Shown here: positions 1-9,152 of the stretch, piece by piece
How positions within the stretch are numbered: the first letter of the stretch is position 1
Layout: each line of letters begins with the position of its first letter
NCBI GenBank assembly: GCA_016234655.1
Contig: JACRAU010000011.1
Span: forward strand, 1 to 64,000
Length of the DNA: 64,000 bases
Reading direction: 5' to 3'
Origin: Betaproteobacteria bacterium
Lineage (GTDB): Bacteria; Pseudomonadota; Gammaproteobacteria; Burkholderiales; Thiobacillaceae
Notes under the pieces: generated by a model
Told to the model about the DNA's origin: nothing
Databases searched by the model: none
The model's input: the letters and a program-made list of their open reading frames with translations, nothing else
Translations under genes and position numbers: made by a program

Positions 1-820
1 ATCCGCGCCCGGCAGTGATGCCGGGCGATGCCCAATGGCTGTGAAGGAACTCGTCAAACATTTCAAGGTTTCAATCCGCGCCCGGCAGTGATGCCGTGCG
101 ATGCGCCAGGGTCGCGTGCTGTTAAAGCAGGTTGTTCTAGTTTCAATCCGCGCCCGGCAGTGATGCCGGGCGATGCTTCCTGCATCCACAGCATGATGGT
201 GCTGTATGTGGGTTTCAATCCGCGCCCGGCAGTGATGCCGGGCGATGCCTGGTACAGCCAGGAGTACTACCACGACCGCAAGCTGTTTCAATCCGCGCCC
301 GGCAGTGATGCCGGGCGATGCCCTCGCGGCCATCGGATGACATGATCGGCAAACAGTTTCAATCCGCGCCCGGCAGTGATGCCGGGCGATGCACCCAGGC
401 ATGGCCGGCGCCATCATGACCGTGGTGTTTCAATCCGCGCCCGGCAGTGATGCCGGGCGATGCCCTGCTCGATCGAATCGACCCGGGGCATTGCGACCGG
501 TTTCAATCCGCGCCCGGCAGTGATGCCGGGCGATGCAGCGCAAGATGGAAGACCTGCGTGCCGGCGGCATGTTTCAATCCGCGCCCGGCAGTGATGCCGG
601 GCGATGCGTCTGCCAGGTGCTCGGTGCGCGCCGCAGCCACTGTTTCAATCCGCGCCCGGCAGTGATGCCGGGCGATGCCCGCGACACCCGGCAGCTCGCC
701 GGCTACCAGAAAGTTTCAATCCGCGCCCGGCAGTGATGCCGGGCGATGCATCTTCTTGTATGCGGGTAGGTCGTCCGACGACAGTTTCAATCCGCGCCCG
801 GCAGTGATGCCGGGCGATGC
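1..820 (-). CRISPR. CRISPR array, type I-C, 12 repeats in view (left end cut)
   Basis: Twelve copies of a 37-bp repeat, read on the plus strand as GTTTCAATCC then GCGCCCGGCA-GTGA-TGCCGGGC, ending GCGATGC. They separate 11 unique spacers of 34-36 bp. The first repeat is cut by the window edge (1-31); the others start at 68, 140, 212, 285, 356, 427, 500, 571, 642, 713 and 784. The inner 9-bp inverted repeat with a GTGA loop would form the crRNA hairpin. On the minus strand the repeat ends in ATTGAAAC, the usual type I-C 3' end, so the array is transcribed right to left like the cas genes and the newest spacer should be 750-783. The repeat at 68 has one change (G to T at 97) that breaks a stem pair. 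The remaining repeats look identical. Confidence 0.98.
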
Positions 821-998
821 TCCGCTATCGCATACACTTCATTCGAAAGCGGAAAATGGTTGTTGTGCGCGAACCGGCCAAATGGGCTGGTAGGTAGACT
901 GCAACCACGGCCGTTATTGTATGCCGAATTGTTAAAGAACAATGGGTTGTGTGTCGCGCGAACGTCCAGGGGATTGGCCGATGCTTGGGGTTCGCGCC
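821..998 (-). promoter_or_regulatory. CRISPR leader with probable promoter
   Basis: An AT-richer stretch of about 178 bp between the end of cas2 and the first repeat, where a type I-C leader is expected. On the minus strand a TACAAT -10 element (916-921) lies 15 bp from TTGTTC (937-942), pointing into the array. The -35 region overlaps a perfect inverted repeat ATTGTT-AAAG-AACAAT (928-943), a possible protein-binding site. Leader position is clear; the promoter assignment is inferred from motifs. Confidence 0.7.
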
Positions 999-1289
999 TC
1001 ATGCGAGCAGGGGGCCTTCGAAGTCGACGGAGCGGAAGGTGCCGTATTGCTTGACGCGCACTTCGATCGGCTCGGTGATGCGGTAGAAGCGCAGGTTGTC
1101 TTCTTGCTCGTCGATTTCGGCTAGCAAGTCGCGCTCCAATTGCTCGAACTGCATGTCGTTGACCTGGCATTCGAAGACGGATTTTTGCACGCGTTGTCCC
1201 ATGCTTTCGCAGAGCTTGGCTACTCGGCGCAGTCGCTTGCGGCCTTGCCGGGTTTCGGTGGAGACATCATAGGTCACGATGATAAGCAT
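999..1289 (-). CDS. cas2: CRISPR-associated endonuclease Cas2
   Basis: A 96-residue protein beginning [11 protein letters not shown], the standard Cas2 first beta strand with its metal-binding aspartate. Cas2 dimers bridge two Cas1 dimers in the spacer-integration complex. It is the last cas gene before the leader, as usual in type I-C. Unlike the tightly packed genes upstream it is separated from cas1 by 68 bp, which holds a palindromic repeat. Length and ferredoxin-like fold signature are normal. Confidence 0.96.
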   Translation of the reverse strand: MLIIVTYDVSTETRQGRKRLRRVAKLCESMGQRVQKSVFECQVNDMQFEQLERDLLAEIDEQEDNLRFYRITEPIEVRVKQYGTFRSVDFEGPLLA

Positions 1290-1290
1290 G

Positions 1291-1352
1291 GCTCCCTCTC
1301 CCCCGGCCCCTCTACCCTTAAGGGCATAAATCCCGCCTGCGGGAGAGGGGAG
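1291..1352. repeat. REP-like GC palindrome between cas1 and cas2
   Basis: Imperfect inverted repeat with arms GCTCCCTCTCCC and GGGAGAGGGGAGC around a short inner palindrome. Related CCCTCTCCC/GGGAGAGGG elements occur at 9594-9635 and 17568-17631. As an extragenic palindrome inside the cas transcript it could stabilise or partly terminate the upstream mRNA. Confidence 0.65.
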
Positions 1353-1357
1353 CGAGG

Positions 1358-2392
1358 CTATTTGGTCAGATAAGGCAGATAGGTTTCCATCTCGCCCCGT
1401 AGCGCGCGGGCCATAAAGCGGGCCTGGATGAAGGGTAGCAGGGCCAGCGGCATTTTGCTTTCGGTGAGCGGGTGGGTGATCTCTTCTTGCTTACGTTCTT
1501 GCCAGGCGGTGACGACCTTGCGCCGGCCTTTGTCGTTGAGCATGACGGCACCGCCTTCTCGCGCATCGAAGTCTTCCGCCGCGACTTGCCCGCGGTTGAT
1601 GAGGGTGAGCGCCAGCCGGTCGGCCAGGACGGAACGAAACTCTTCCTGTAAATCCAGGGCCAGTGCGGCGCGGCCGGGGCGCACGGCATGCAGAAAGCCG
1701 AGTTGCGGGTCGAGGCCCACGGCTTCTAGCGCGGAGCGGCAGTCGTTCATGAGCATGGCATAGAGGAAGGAGAGCAGGGCGTTAAAGCGGTCCAGCGGCG
1801 GGCGGCGGGTGCGGCCGTTCAAGGCGAAACCATCGCGGGCCTGGGGTTTGACGATGAGGTTCAGCGCGGCGAAGTAGCCGCGTGCCGCCTCGCCTTCCAC
1901 GCCGCGCAGTTCGTCCAGCGTGGCGGCGTCTTTGGCCGCGCGCAAGGAGGCGGCCAGGTTGTCGGCGGCGCGGGAGAGTTGTTGCGTTTCCCCGGCATCG
2001 AAGGCCTCTCGGGCGCCGCGCATCACCACCGAGCGGCTGTTCTTGAGCTTGCCGGCGACGATGTGACGGGCAAAGCCCAGCGTGTGGCCTTCGTCGCCGG
2101 CCTTGGCGTGCTGGGTTTGGCGCAGCAGGATGTTGCCGGACACCGGGCCTTCCAGCCTGGCCTTGAACCGGCCGTGGTCGTCCAGCAGCACCAGGCTTTT
2201 GCCCTCGTCCGCTAGACGGTGCATGAGGGCGGGGCTGACCATCACATTACCGAAGGTGACCAGGCTGCCGATGTGGTGCAGCGGTACTTGCAGCTTCTTC
2301 ACGTGTTCCACGTCGATGCGCACCGTGGCGTTTTCCAAGTGGGCGTAGGCATGCGGGGTCATGACATAGAGGGTGTTTTGGATGGTGTGCAT
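1358..2392 (-). CDS. cas1: CRISPR-associated endonuclease Cas1, type I-C
   Basis: A 344-residue integrase of the spacer-acquisition complex. The N-terminal beta domain (starting [13 protein letters not shown]) and the helical C-terminal domain are present. The C-terminal part contains the conserved region around [19 protein letters not shown] and, further on, [20 protein letters not shown], which carry catalytic acidic and histidine residues of the family. It starts 5 bp after cas4, so the two are almost certainly co-translated. Length fits type I-C Cas1 (about 340-345 residues). Confidence 0.97.
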   Translation of the reverse strand: MHTIQNTLYVMTPHAYAHLENATVRIDVEHVKKLQVPLHHIGSLVTFGNVMVSPALMHRLADEGKSLVLLDDHGRFKARLEGPVSGNILLRQTQHAKAGDEGHTLGFARHIVAGKLKNSRSVVMRGAREAFDAGETQQLSRAADNLAASLRAAKDAATLDELRGVEGEAARGYFAALNLIVKPQARDGFALNGRTRRPPLDRFNALLSFLYAMLMNDCRSALEAVGLDPQLGFLHAVRPGRAALALDLQEEFRSVLADRLALTLINRGQVAAEDFDAREGGAVMLNDKGRRKVVTAWQERKQEEITHPLTESKMPLALLPFIQARFMARALRGEMETYLPYLTK

Positions 2393-2397
2393 GGCGT

Positions 2398-3021
2398 TCA
2401 GCTTGCGTCCGGGTTGAACAGGTCGTCCTCCAGCCGATCCCGGCGCTCATGCAGGGCGATGGCCTCGGGCTGGCAGATGTCTTTGAGCGAGCATTCGCGG
2501 CAGCGGCCGTCATTGGCGGGCGGCGGCAGGGTGGCGGAGGCCAGCATGGCGCGGATGGCCGCAGCCGTTTCTTCCACCAGCTGGCGTAGCTCTGGCGTGA
2601 TCTCCACCTCGCGCCGTCGCCGGCTGCTAGCGTGGTAGATGGCGCCCTTGGGCACGGGCCGCTTCAGCATCTCTTCCAGGCAGATCGCTTGGACGGCGAG
2701 TTGGATGTCGTCGTGAATCTTTTCCCTTTTGCGGCCGTGCTTGAATTCGACGGGGAAGACAGTACCGTCTGGGTGAAACTCCACCAGGTCGGCCTTGCCG
2801 ATCAGGCCGAGTCGGTCACACCACAGCGGCAAGGCGCGCTCCACCCTGACGCCGGCCTTCATTTCATAGCCGGGCTCGTCCACTAGGTGATGCACGGCCT
2901 GGCCACGCGCGGTGTGGATGTTGTCCGCGAAGGCCTGCTCCAAATGGATGAGCCCGCATTGGCGCGGGCAATAGGCCCAGTGCTGCAAGGCGGAGAGGGG
3001 GATGGGGTCTTGTTCGCTCAC
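2398..3021 (-). CDS. cas4: CRISPR-associated exonuclease Cas4
   Basis: A 207-residue RecB-like nuclease that trims prespacers and helps choose the PAM with Cas1-Cas2. An N-terminal cysteine (in YCPRQC) and a C-terminal CRECSLKDIC group supply Fe-S cluster ligands. The nuclease motifs lie in the middle (GKADLVEFHPDG and VEFKHGRK). The GTG start gives MSEQDPIPLSALQHWAYCPRQ, the usual Cas4 opening. Its 5' end faces the antitoxin gene across a 62-bp divergent spacer, so cas4-cas1-cas2 is cut off from the upstream cas genes and may have its own promoter. Confidence 0.96.
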   Translation of the reverse strand: MSEQDPIPLSALQHWAYCPRQCGLIHLEQAFADNIHTARGQAVHHLVDEPGYEMKAGVRVERALPLWCDRLGLIGKADLVEFHPDGTVFPVEFKHGRKREKIHDDIQLAVQAICLEEMLKRPVPKGAIYHASSRRRREVEITPELRQLVEETAAAIRAMLASATLPPPANDGRCRECSLKDICQPEAIALHERRDRLEDDLFNPDAS

Positions 3022-3036
3022 GGCTTGCTCAAAAGG

Positions 3037-3061
3037 CGCTTGAAAGTGTATGTTTCAAGCG
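3037..3061. promoter_or_regulatory. Perfect 9-bp inverted repeat in the cas4/antitoxin spacer
   Basis: CGCTTGAAA (3037-3045) and TTTCAAGCG (3053-3061) form a perfect inverted repeat with a 7-bp centre. It lies between the divergent starts of cas4 and the antitoxin. Its position and symmetry suit an operator for autorepression of the toxin-antitoxin pair. If so, it could also affect transcription of cas4-cas1-cas2. The symmetry is seen; the role is inferred. Confidence 0.6.
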
Positions 3062-3083
3062 TTCATCGTGCTGGAGGTGTGCC

Positions 3084-3320
3084 ATGTCTTTAACCATCGA
3101 ACAACTCAAGGCAGAGGCCATGAAATTACCACCAGAGGCGCGTGCCGATCTGGCTGATTGGCTTTGGGTGAGCGTGGAATCGCGCGAATCTGTGCAGGCT
3201 GCTTGGGAAGCCGAAATCGCACGCCGCATCGAGGAAATCGAATCCGGGAAAGTGGAATTGATCCCAGGCGAAGAGGTTTTCGCAAAAATCGACGAAAAAA
3301 TACGCAAAGCCAGCGCGTGA
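3084..3320 (+). CDS. Antitoxin, addiction-module component family
   Basis: A 78-residue acidic helical protein starting MSLTIEQLKAEAMKLPPEAR with a good GGAGG ribosome site 6 bp upstream. The pattern (LPPEARADLADWL, then a stretch ending VEEVxxI-type residues, here ELIPGEEVFAKI) matches the small addiction-module component proteins paired with RelE/ParE toxins. Its stop overlaps the toxin start (GTGA), the normal translational coupling of such pairs. It is encoded on the strand opposite to all cas genes, inside the cas cluster. Confidence 0.88.
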   Translation: MSLTIEQLKAEAMKLPPEARADLADWLWVSVESRESVQAAWEAEIARRIEEIESGKVELIPGEEVFAKIDEKIRKASA

Positions 3321-3610
3321 AACATCGATGGCATCCGTTGGCCAGTGCCGAATACGAGGAGGTGGTCGACTACTACCTCACGATAGCCAGCCCCGCAATC
3401 GCCAGAAATCTCGCATCGGCTGTCGGCGCTGCCCTTCAACTGGTGCTTGAGCATCCGCAGATCGGCGCGCGCACTTATACCAGGGCAAGAAAACTTGCGC
3501 TGCAAGGTTTTCCCCACGATCTGATCTATCGGATTGAATCGGAGACGTTGATCATTTTGGCTGTATCCGGTCACAGCCGCCGGCCGGGGTATTGGGCCGG
3601 GCGGCGGTAG
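3317..3610 (+). CDS. RelE/ParE-type toxin
   Basis: A 97-residue basic protein from a GTG that overlaps the antitoxin stop. The sequence (RWHPLASAEYEEVVDYYL, then FPHDLIYRIESETLIILAVSG and a terminal HSRRPGYW) is the ParE/RelE fold pattern with its conserved C-terminal strands. Members inhibit gyrase (ParE) or cleave ribosome-bound mRNA (RelE); sequence alone does not decide which. It converges on cas7 with only 6 bp between the stops. Readthrough in either direction would therefore make antisense RNA. Confidence 0.88.
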   Translation: MKHRWHPLASAEYEEVVDYYLTIASPAIARNLASAVGAALQLVLEHPQIGARTYTRARKLALQGFPHDLIYRIESETLIILAVSGHSRRPGYWAGRR

Positions 3611-3616
3611 GATTAC

Positions 3617-4495
3617 TTAGGCCATCTTGATCAGCGTGACACCGGCGGGCAGGCTGGCCTCGTCCACCGTCACCTCATAGTCCGCGAAGCCGCGCGGCAC
3701 ATCCACTTTCTTGTTGGCCCGGATGCGCTCGAACAACGCATGCGCCGGCGCATTGCCCAGCTCGGACTCGTGTTTGAAGACATACAGCCCGCGCGTGGAC
3801 ATCTCGCCGCGCGCTGCGGAGCGGTCGTGCTCGAACATTTGGCCCAATGCTTGCCAAAACAGCGTTAGGTCATCCTCGGAAAAACCGGTCTGTTTGGCGA
3901 GGAAGGATGAGACGAAGCCGTGGGCCATATAGAGGCCGTAGGGCACGGTGTGCTTACGGCCCATGGTGCGGTTGTCGCCATCCTGCTTTTCGGCCTCGGC
4001 TTCGGTGGCAACGGCCATGCGGGTGATGGAATGTTCCTGGGCGATGATCGGGTCGATGGAACGGGCGAAGGTGAGCTGTACTGGACCGCGCACCTGGCCG
4101 CAGTTGACGCCGGTGGACATGACTGCGCCGAAGGTGCGCACGTCGAAGAAGTTGGCGCACATCCAGTCGCGCGCCTTGCCCACGGTATCGCCACCGCCCT
4201 TGCGTTTCTTGTCATCGCCTTTCAAGGCGTCTTCGGCGCCGATGGCGACATAGGCGCGTTCGTGGGTCTTGTTCAGGATGGCCTTTTCCTTCACGTAGAT
4301 TTCGTAAGGCGGCTGTTCGCCCTTCACCAGGCCGACGAAGTTACGCACCTTGCGCTTGAGAGAAACGTCCGTCACTAGTCCATGACCACTTTCCGCATCC
4401 AGGCGGGGCAGATTGCCGGCGTCGGGGTCACCGTTTGGGTTGCCGTCTTTTACGTCGAAAAGCAGTACAAAGTCATAGCGGTTGCTCAGGCTCAT
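3617..4495 (-). CDS. cas7: Cas7 (Csd2), type I-C Cascade backbone
   Basis: A 292-residue RAMP-fold protein starting [25 protein letters not shown], the diagnostic Csd2/Cas7c opening. Multiple copies coat the crRNA spacer in Cascade. The start overlaps the cas8c stop by 4 bp (ATGA). Length and content are normal for the family (about 285-295 residues). It is the last gene of the cas3-5-8-7 block before the inserted toxin-antitoxin module. Confidence 0.97.
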   Translation of the reverse strand: MSLSNRYDFVLLFDVKDGNPNGDPDAGNLPRLDAESGHGLVTDVSLKRKVRNFVGLVKGEQPPYEIYVKEKAILNKTHERAYVAIGAEDALKGDDKKRKGGGDTVGKARDWMCANFFDVRTFGAVMSTGVNCGQVRGPVQLTFARSIDPIIAQEHSITRMAVATEAEAEKQDGDNRTMGRKHTVPYGLYMAHGFVSSFLAKQTGFSEDDLTLFWQALGQMFEHDRSAARGEMSTRGLYVFKHESELGNAPAHALFERIRANKKVDVPRGFADYEVTVDEASLPAGVTLIKMA

Positions 4496-6213
4496 TTGGA
4501 TTCCTCCTGGTTGTCGGTGGTGTCGGGTTTTGTGAAGAAGGCTTGGCGTTGGTGATAGTAGCCGAGGGCGAAGCCGCCTTGGTCCGGTAGTGTCAACTGG
4601 CGTGGAATATCGGCCAGACCTTCCATTATTTCGCCGATAAGTTTCTCCATCTGTACGGCGCGGCCCTTGCCCAGTTTGCCGAGGTGATGGTTTTTCAGGC
4701 GCAGCAGGGTGGTGAACACCGAAACCGGCGTGCTGGATGCTGCGCCGTAGTAGCGATCTCGAATGGTGGCATTGAGACCGGGACTGGCTTCTTCCTGGGT
4801 TTTCTCCAGCACGGCGAACAGCCGGCCCAGCCGGTAGGCTGGATTGGGATTGGTCGGATCGAGCATGGGCAGATACTCCCTTTCTGTTTTGTTGCGACGA
4901 TTGAGACGGTTGAGATAAGCCTTGATGGCAGCGGCACGGGCGTGGGTGGGCTTCTGTTCGGCCCGGCAGCGCTGCACCGCCAGATTAAGCAAGGGCGCAG
5001 GGTAGGGCAGGTCTTCCAGAATGGCGCGCATGACCTCGCCGCCCAGATTGGGTGGGATGTTGTCGGTCTTGTTGAGTACGGCGATGCCGGTCAAGAGGCG
5101 GAACAGCGACAGATGCTCCGGTTCGTGAGGTGCGTGGACGATGCGGATGTCCTCGAAGTGCTGCTTGATCCGTTTGGCCAAGTCGATGGCCGGTGCCGTT
5201 TGCCAAAAGCGGATGGCGATACGCGCCGCGTTGGGCGCCAGGGCCAGCACATGGAAGCGGGTGCCGGCATCGCCCACGGTGAACTTGCCGGACTGGACGG
5301 CGGAATACAGCGCATTCAGCGCGTCTGTGCCGCGGTCGGGGTCGTCGCGCATTACCTCGCCGAACAGGTCTTCCAGTTCATGGGTTTCCTCTGCCCAGAA
5401 CACCGTGGAGGTGTCGCCGACTTGCATGCGTTGGCGGGAATCGCGTGCCAGCAAGTGGTTGAGCACGGTCGTGTAAGCGAATACCGAGGGCTTGCCCAAG
5501 GGCGCATTGGCACCTTGGTTTTTGCCGTAGGAGTTGAAAGCATCCAGATTGAACGACACGATGTTGGCACCGGATGTCTGCGCACCCCATACGCCCTTGA
5601 TCGCCGGGTGCAAGCGCTCGATGGCGGCGGTCTCGCCGCTTACTAGGCAAACGCCGTCTGCCTCAGCTTCGTCGCCGCCAGCGAGCGCGGCCGCGACGAC
5701 AGCAGGGCGCTGGCAGACCAGGCCCAGGTCGCCATGCAGACGGAATGTCATGACCGGGTTGCTGGCGAGGATGTCCGGCCAGGCCGCCATGGTCGCCAGC
5801 GCTTCGAGGGAGGGCGTGTCGAGAAAGGCGAGCACCGCACGGATGCCGGCATCGTCCTTCGCCGTGCCGGGCAGGGATTCGATGCGGGCGCGGAAAGCGG
5901 CATGCTGTTCGGCCACCCGCTCTGGCTTATCGCGCGTATCCACGCCAAGCACGTATTCGGCCGTATCCCAGAGTAGGTTGGCGGCCACGCCCGAGGTCTT
6001 CTTGATGCCTTGCGGCACCAGAAAGCGTTGCCCGATCTTTTTCTTGCCGTCGCCGGATCGGGTGTCGGCCAGGTTGACGATGTGACCGGTCGCGTCGATT
6101 TCCAGAACGAAGGGGATTTCCTTTTCCTCCAGCCCGAAAGCGGGCAGGCGCTTGGTCGGGTCGGTGTCGGCCTGCTTGCGCCGGTAGTAGTCGTTCAAAG
6201 CATGCAGAATCAT
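4492..6213 (-). CDS. cas8c: Cas8c (Csd1), type I-C Cascade large subunit
   Basis: A 573-residue protein. The start at [13 protein letters not shown] was chosen because it overlaps the cas5 stop by 4 bp and is the canonical Csd1 opening; an in-frame ATG 8 codons upstream would lie within cas5. Csd1 recognises the PAM and recruits Cas3. Family landmarks include [16 protein letters not shown] and [20 protein letters not shown]. No frameshift or truncation is seen. Confidence 0.96.
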   Translation of the reverse strand: MILHALNDYYRRKQADTDPTKRLPAFGLEEKEIPFVLEIDATGHIVNLADTRSGDGKKKIGQRFLVPQGIKKTSGVAANLLWDTAEYVLGVDTRDKPERVAEQHAAFRARIESLPGTAKDDAGIRAVLAFLDTPSLEALATMAAWPDILASNPVMTFRLHGDLGLVCQRPAVVAAALAGGDEAEADGVCLVSGETAAIERLHPAIKGVWGAQTSGANIVSFNLDAFNSYGKNQGANAPLGKPSVFAYTTVLNHLLARDSRQRMQVGDTSTVFWAEETHELEDLFGEVMRDDPDRGTDALNALYSAVQSGKFTVGDAGTRFHVLALAPNAARIAIRFWQTAPAIDLAKRIKQHFEDIRIVHAPHEPEHLSLFRLLTGIAVLNKTDNIPPNLGGEVMRAILEDLPYPAPLLNLAVQRCRAEQKPTHARAAAIKAYLNRLNRRNKTEREYLPMLDPTNPNPAYRLGRLFAVLEKTQEEASPGLNATIRDRYYGAASSTPVSVFTTLLRLKNHHLGKLGKGRAVQMEKLIGEIMEGLADIPRQLTLPDQGGFALGYYHQRQAFFTKPDTTDNQEESK

Positions 6214-6875
6214 CCCCGCACCTCCGCGCTGTCCCAAGCCGGCACCTCAACCACGCCGTTTTCCAGCTTCGCCCGGAAGAAACGGGGCTGCGGGTCGTTG
6301 GGCTTGGCGAAGTCCAGATCGTGCAGCATGAAGCCGAGGTCGCGCGTTTCAGCTATGGCTGGCGGCTCGGCGGCGGGGTCGTCGACCAGCCGAAAGGCGG
6401 CGGCGAACTCGCGGCAACCCAGATAGGGCTGGTTCACGCATTGCCCCTTGCCGGCGCGGCGCTCGAACATCTCCTGGTATTTCGTCGGAGAGGCATCGGG
6501 GTCGCGCTCGCGTAGAAACTCCAGGTCGGCGTGGACGCGGTAGGCGACATCGCGCAGGAACAGGCCGGCGCGCTGCTGGCGGTCGTCCTCGACGTAGAGG
6601 GCCAGGTCGCCGGTGCCATTCTTCATCGCGGTTTCCACGTTGCGGGTGGAAACGACCGAGGCCACCTCGTTGCGGCGCAGATTGATCCAGCGGATGGGCT
6701 TCAACGCCTCGATCTTGCGGACATGCCAGCGGATGGCGGGCTTCCACAGGATGGCTTCGAAGCAAGCCCGAGCGGCGGAGGGCGTCATCACGTCGTAGCT
6801 GACGCGTTCGACCTTCATCTCGGGGCGGGTGAAGCAGGCCCAGGGGCCGGAGAGTTCAAGGCAATAGGTCTTCAT
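6210..6875 (-). CDS. cas5c: Cas5c (Cas5d), crRNA-processing nuclease of type I-C
   Basis: A 221-residue RAMP protein starting MKTYCLELSGPWACFTRPEMK. In type I-C, which lacks Cas6, Cas5 itself cuts the pre-crRNA at the base of the repeat hairpin and stays bound to the 5' handle. No cas6 is present here, which agrees. It lies 9 bp after cas3 and overlaps cas8c by 4 bp. Length is typical (about 210-240 residues). Confidence 0.96.
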   Translation of the reverse strand: MKTYCLELSGPWACFTRPEMKVERVSYDVMTPSAARACFEAILWKPAIRWHVRKIEALKPIRWINLRRNEVASVVSTRNVETAMKNGTGDLALYVEDDRQQRAGLFLRDVAYRVHADLEFLRERDPDASPTKYQEMFERRAGKGQCVNQPYLGCREFAAAFRLVDDPAAEPPAIAETRDLGFMLHDLDFAKPNDPQPRFFRAKLENGVVEVPAWDSAEVRG

Positions 6876-6884
6876 TTTTCTCCC

Positions 6885-9122
6885 TTACACGATGGTGCTT
6901 ATAGCCGTGGGTGGCGTGCTGTCCGGGTTGAGCCCGAGATCGGGATGGTAGAGCCAGTCGCTGACTTGTAGATAGAGCCCCGGAAACGCTTCTTGGATGT
7001 CGCCATGGCCAACCAGCTTCAACGCATCCCGCCGATGGATATTCACCGTATAGCGCTGGAGCTTACGCATCAGCCAGCGTTGCGTGCCTTCCTTACGCAA
7101 GGTGGCGATCCATTTCTCGACTTCGCTGTTCTCACCTCGATAGAGCACGATGACCGGAACGCTGTCTTCGTCGCGTATGAGTTGGAATTTCTCAGCGGCA
7201 GTGCGGAAGTTGATGGCCAGGGTTTGGCCATCGACCTTGAGCAGGTCGGCGATGTGTTGTTCATCCAAATCGCATGCGTGGTAGAGCCGCTCGAAGTAGC
7301 GGGCGAACAGGGATCGTTCCATGGGATTGCCCGTCACTGCATGCAGCACGTTGCGGCAGGCGTCTTCGCCTTTGCGCAATAGGCCAGGCGGGGCGGGTTT
7401 GGGCGGGATGAAGACCACGACGTTACCTTTTGCCAACTTGCCCTCCCGATTGCAGCGTCCGGCGGCCTGGGCGATGGAATCTAGGCCGGCCAACGCGCGG
7501 TAGACGACGGGGAAATCCACGTCCACGCCGGCCTCGACCAACTGGGTGCTGACAACGCGGGCGGGAATGCCGGCCTTCAGTCGTGCCTTGATGTCGCGGA
7601 TGACCTGCGAGCGATGGGTGCCGCACATCAGCGCGGAGAGATGCAGCGTGCCCTCTGGCATGCGCTGCCAGAGTTCGCGGGCGTCGTCGCGGCGGTTGAC
7701 GATGGCGAGCACGGAGTCATGCCGGGAAATATCATGTGCCAGAGTGTCCCAGTCGGTGGGGCTGTGCCAATCGCTGGGAAGCCGCACGTCGACCCGTTCC
7801 AGCTTGCGGTAGAGCTCGTCGGGATCGGCAACGATTTCGCGCACGTTTTCGAGGCCGCGTAGGTTTTGCTTGGGATCGAAGTATTCCCGCGTGGACAGGG
7901 CCGGCTGGGTGGCGGTAGAGAGCACCACCGTAACGCCGTAATGCGCCGTGAGTAGGTTGAGCACGTCAAGGATGGGTTGCAGGCATTCCGGCGGCAGCAG
8001 TTGCGCTTCATCGAGCACGACGATGCTGTCCACGATGTTGTGCAGTTTGCGGCAGCGCGAGGTCTTCGAGGCGAAGAGCGATTCGAAGAACTGCACGTTG
8101 GTGGTGACGACGATGGGCGCGTCCCAGTTTTCGCAAGCCAGCCGGCTTTGGCTGTTTTCCTGGCCGGGATCGGATTCGGCGTTGCTGTGGTGCTCAATGA
8201 CTGCCTCGCCGAAGATGGCGCGGAAGATGTCGGCAGTCTGCTCGATGATGCTGGTGTAGGGGATGACGTAGATGATCCGCCGCTTGTCGTACTTTGCGGC
8301 GTGTTCGAGGGCGAAGGCCATGCTGGACAGGGTTTTGCCGCCGCCGGTGGGGACGGTGAGCGAGAACAGGCCCGGCGCTTCATGTGCCTTGGCCCGGCAT
8401 TGCCCGAGGATGTCGGCGCGCAGCCGGTTGACGTCGGTGGGGGCGGCCTTGGCCGATATCTCGGCCATATACTTGTCGAACAATGGCGTCAGTTCTCGGA
8501 GCGTAAGCCAGTTGCCGCGCTGCTCGAACTTGGTTTGGTCCATGTAGCGTTCGGTATCGAGGAAATCGGCATCGACCAAGCAAGAGAACAGCATGCGTAC
8601 CCAGAGCGCGAAGCCGGCCCCACCGCCTGGGATCGACTTCAAATTGGGCAGAAAATCACCGCTGTCGAGGATATGGGCAGGTGGCTCGGCCGCCAGCGCT
8701 TCCTTGAGTTCGTTCCGGCTGTCTTGTTTGTCCAGGCGCCCGTTCAAGCCGCCATGCCAGTCGTCCAGTCCGGCATGGTGTCCGGCAATTAGATATGCCA
8801 GGACGCGACCTTCTTTACCGAAACGCTCGCATGCCAGCAGCGCCCCGGCCGTGGAGTGGGGGGCTCTGCCGGCCTCGCCATTGATGTGGGCATCGGCCTC
8901 GAAGCCGCTGGCCAGGCGGATGTATTTTTGGAAACGCTCGCGGAACTTGCCAAGGTCGTGCCAGATGCCGGCTTGGTAGGCCCAGCCCTTGCCGATTTTC
9001 TCGGCAAAGATCGCAGCCAGCAGAGCAACTCCAAGCAGATGTTCTGCCAGATCATGCGGCTCTCGCCACTTGCCGTCGCCGTCTTTTGCGGCATGGGCGA
9101 TGGGCCGATTCACCGATGTCAT
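6885..9122 (-). CDS. cas3: CRISPR-associated helicase-nuclease Cas3
   Basis: A 745-residue HD-nuclease/helicase that degrades DNA after Cascade recognition. The HD domain occupies about residues 15-200 (HDLAEHLLG, WHDLGKF, then HSTAGALLA). The helicase part has Walker A (PTGGGKTLSS, near residue 265), a DEAQ box (VLDEAQLLPPE) and motif VI (AQAAGRCNREG). All catalytic motifs seem intact. It is the first gene of the cas block, 30 bp after the HIRAN-protein gene, so the two may share a transcript. Confidence 0.97.
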   Translation of the reverse strand: MTSVNRPIAHAAKDGDGKWREPHDLAEHLLGVALLAAIFAEKIGKGWAYQAGIWHDLGKFRERFQKYIRLASGFEADAHINGEAGRAPHSTAGALLACERFGKEGRVLAYLIAGHHAGLDDWHGGLNGRLDKQDSRNELKEALAAEPPAHILDSGDFLPNLKSIPGGGAGFALWVRMLFSCLVDADFLDTERYMDQTKFEQRGNWLTLRELTPLFDKYMAEISAKAAPTDVNRLRADILGQCRAKAHEAPGLFSLTVPTGGGKTLSSMAFALEHAAKYDKRRIIYVIPYTSIIEQTADIFRAIFGEAVIEHHSNAESDPGQENSQSRLACENWDAPIVVTTNVQFFESLFASKTSRCRKLHNIVDSIVVLDEAQLLPPECLQPILDVLNLLTAHYGVTVVLSTATQPALSTREYFDPKQNLRGLENVREIVADPDELYRKLERVDVRLPSDWHSPTDWDTLAHDISRHDSVLAIVNRRDDARELWQRMPEGTLHLSALMCGTHRSQVIRDIKARLKAGIPARVVSTQLVEAGVDVDFPVVYRALAGLDSIAQAAGRCNREGKLAKGNVVVFIPPKPAPPGLLRKGEDACRNVLHAVTGNPMERSLFARYFERLYHACDLDEQHIADLLKVDGQTLAINFRTAAEKFQLIRDEDSVPVIVLYRGENSEVEKWIATLRKEGTQRWLMRKLQRYTVNIHRRDALKLVGHGDIQEAFPGLYLQVSDWLYHPDLGLNPDSTPPTAISTIV

Positions 9123-9152
9123 TGTTATCCCCCCGTTTTTTCCGCCAGTGTC

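Noticed and set aside
1-820. Spacers targeting genes within this window
   Set aside because: No spacer visibly matched a gene here by eye; an exact search against the genome and phage sequences would be needed.
28-893. Several overlapping open frames in the CRISPR array repeating FNPRPAVMPGDA or FQSAPGSDAGRC
   Set aside because: They are translations of the CRISPR repeat itself, not genes.
3051-3061. GTTTCAAGCG near the toxin-antitoxin start as a degenerate CRISPR repeat (CreA-like)
   Set aside because: Only the first seven bases match the repeat and the hairpin part is absent; the symmetrical dyad explains it better.
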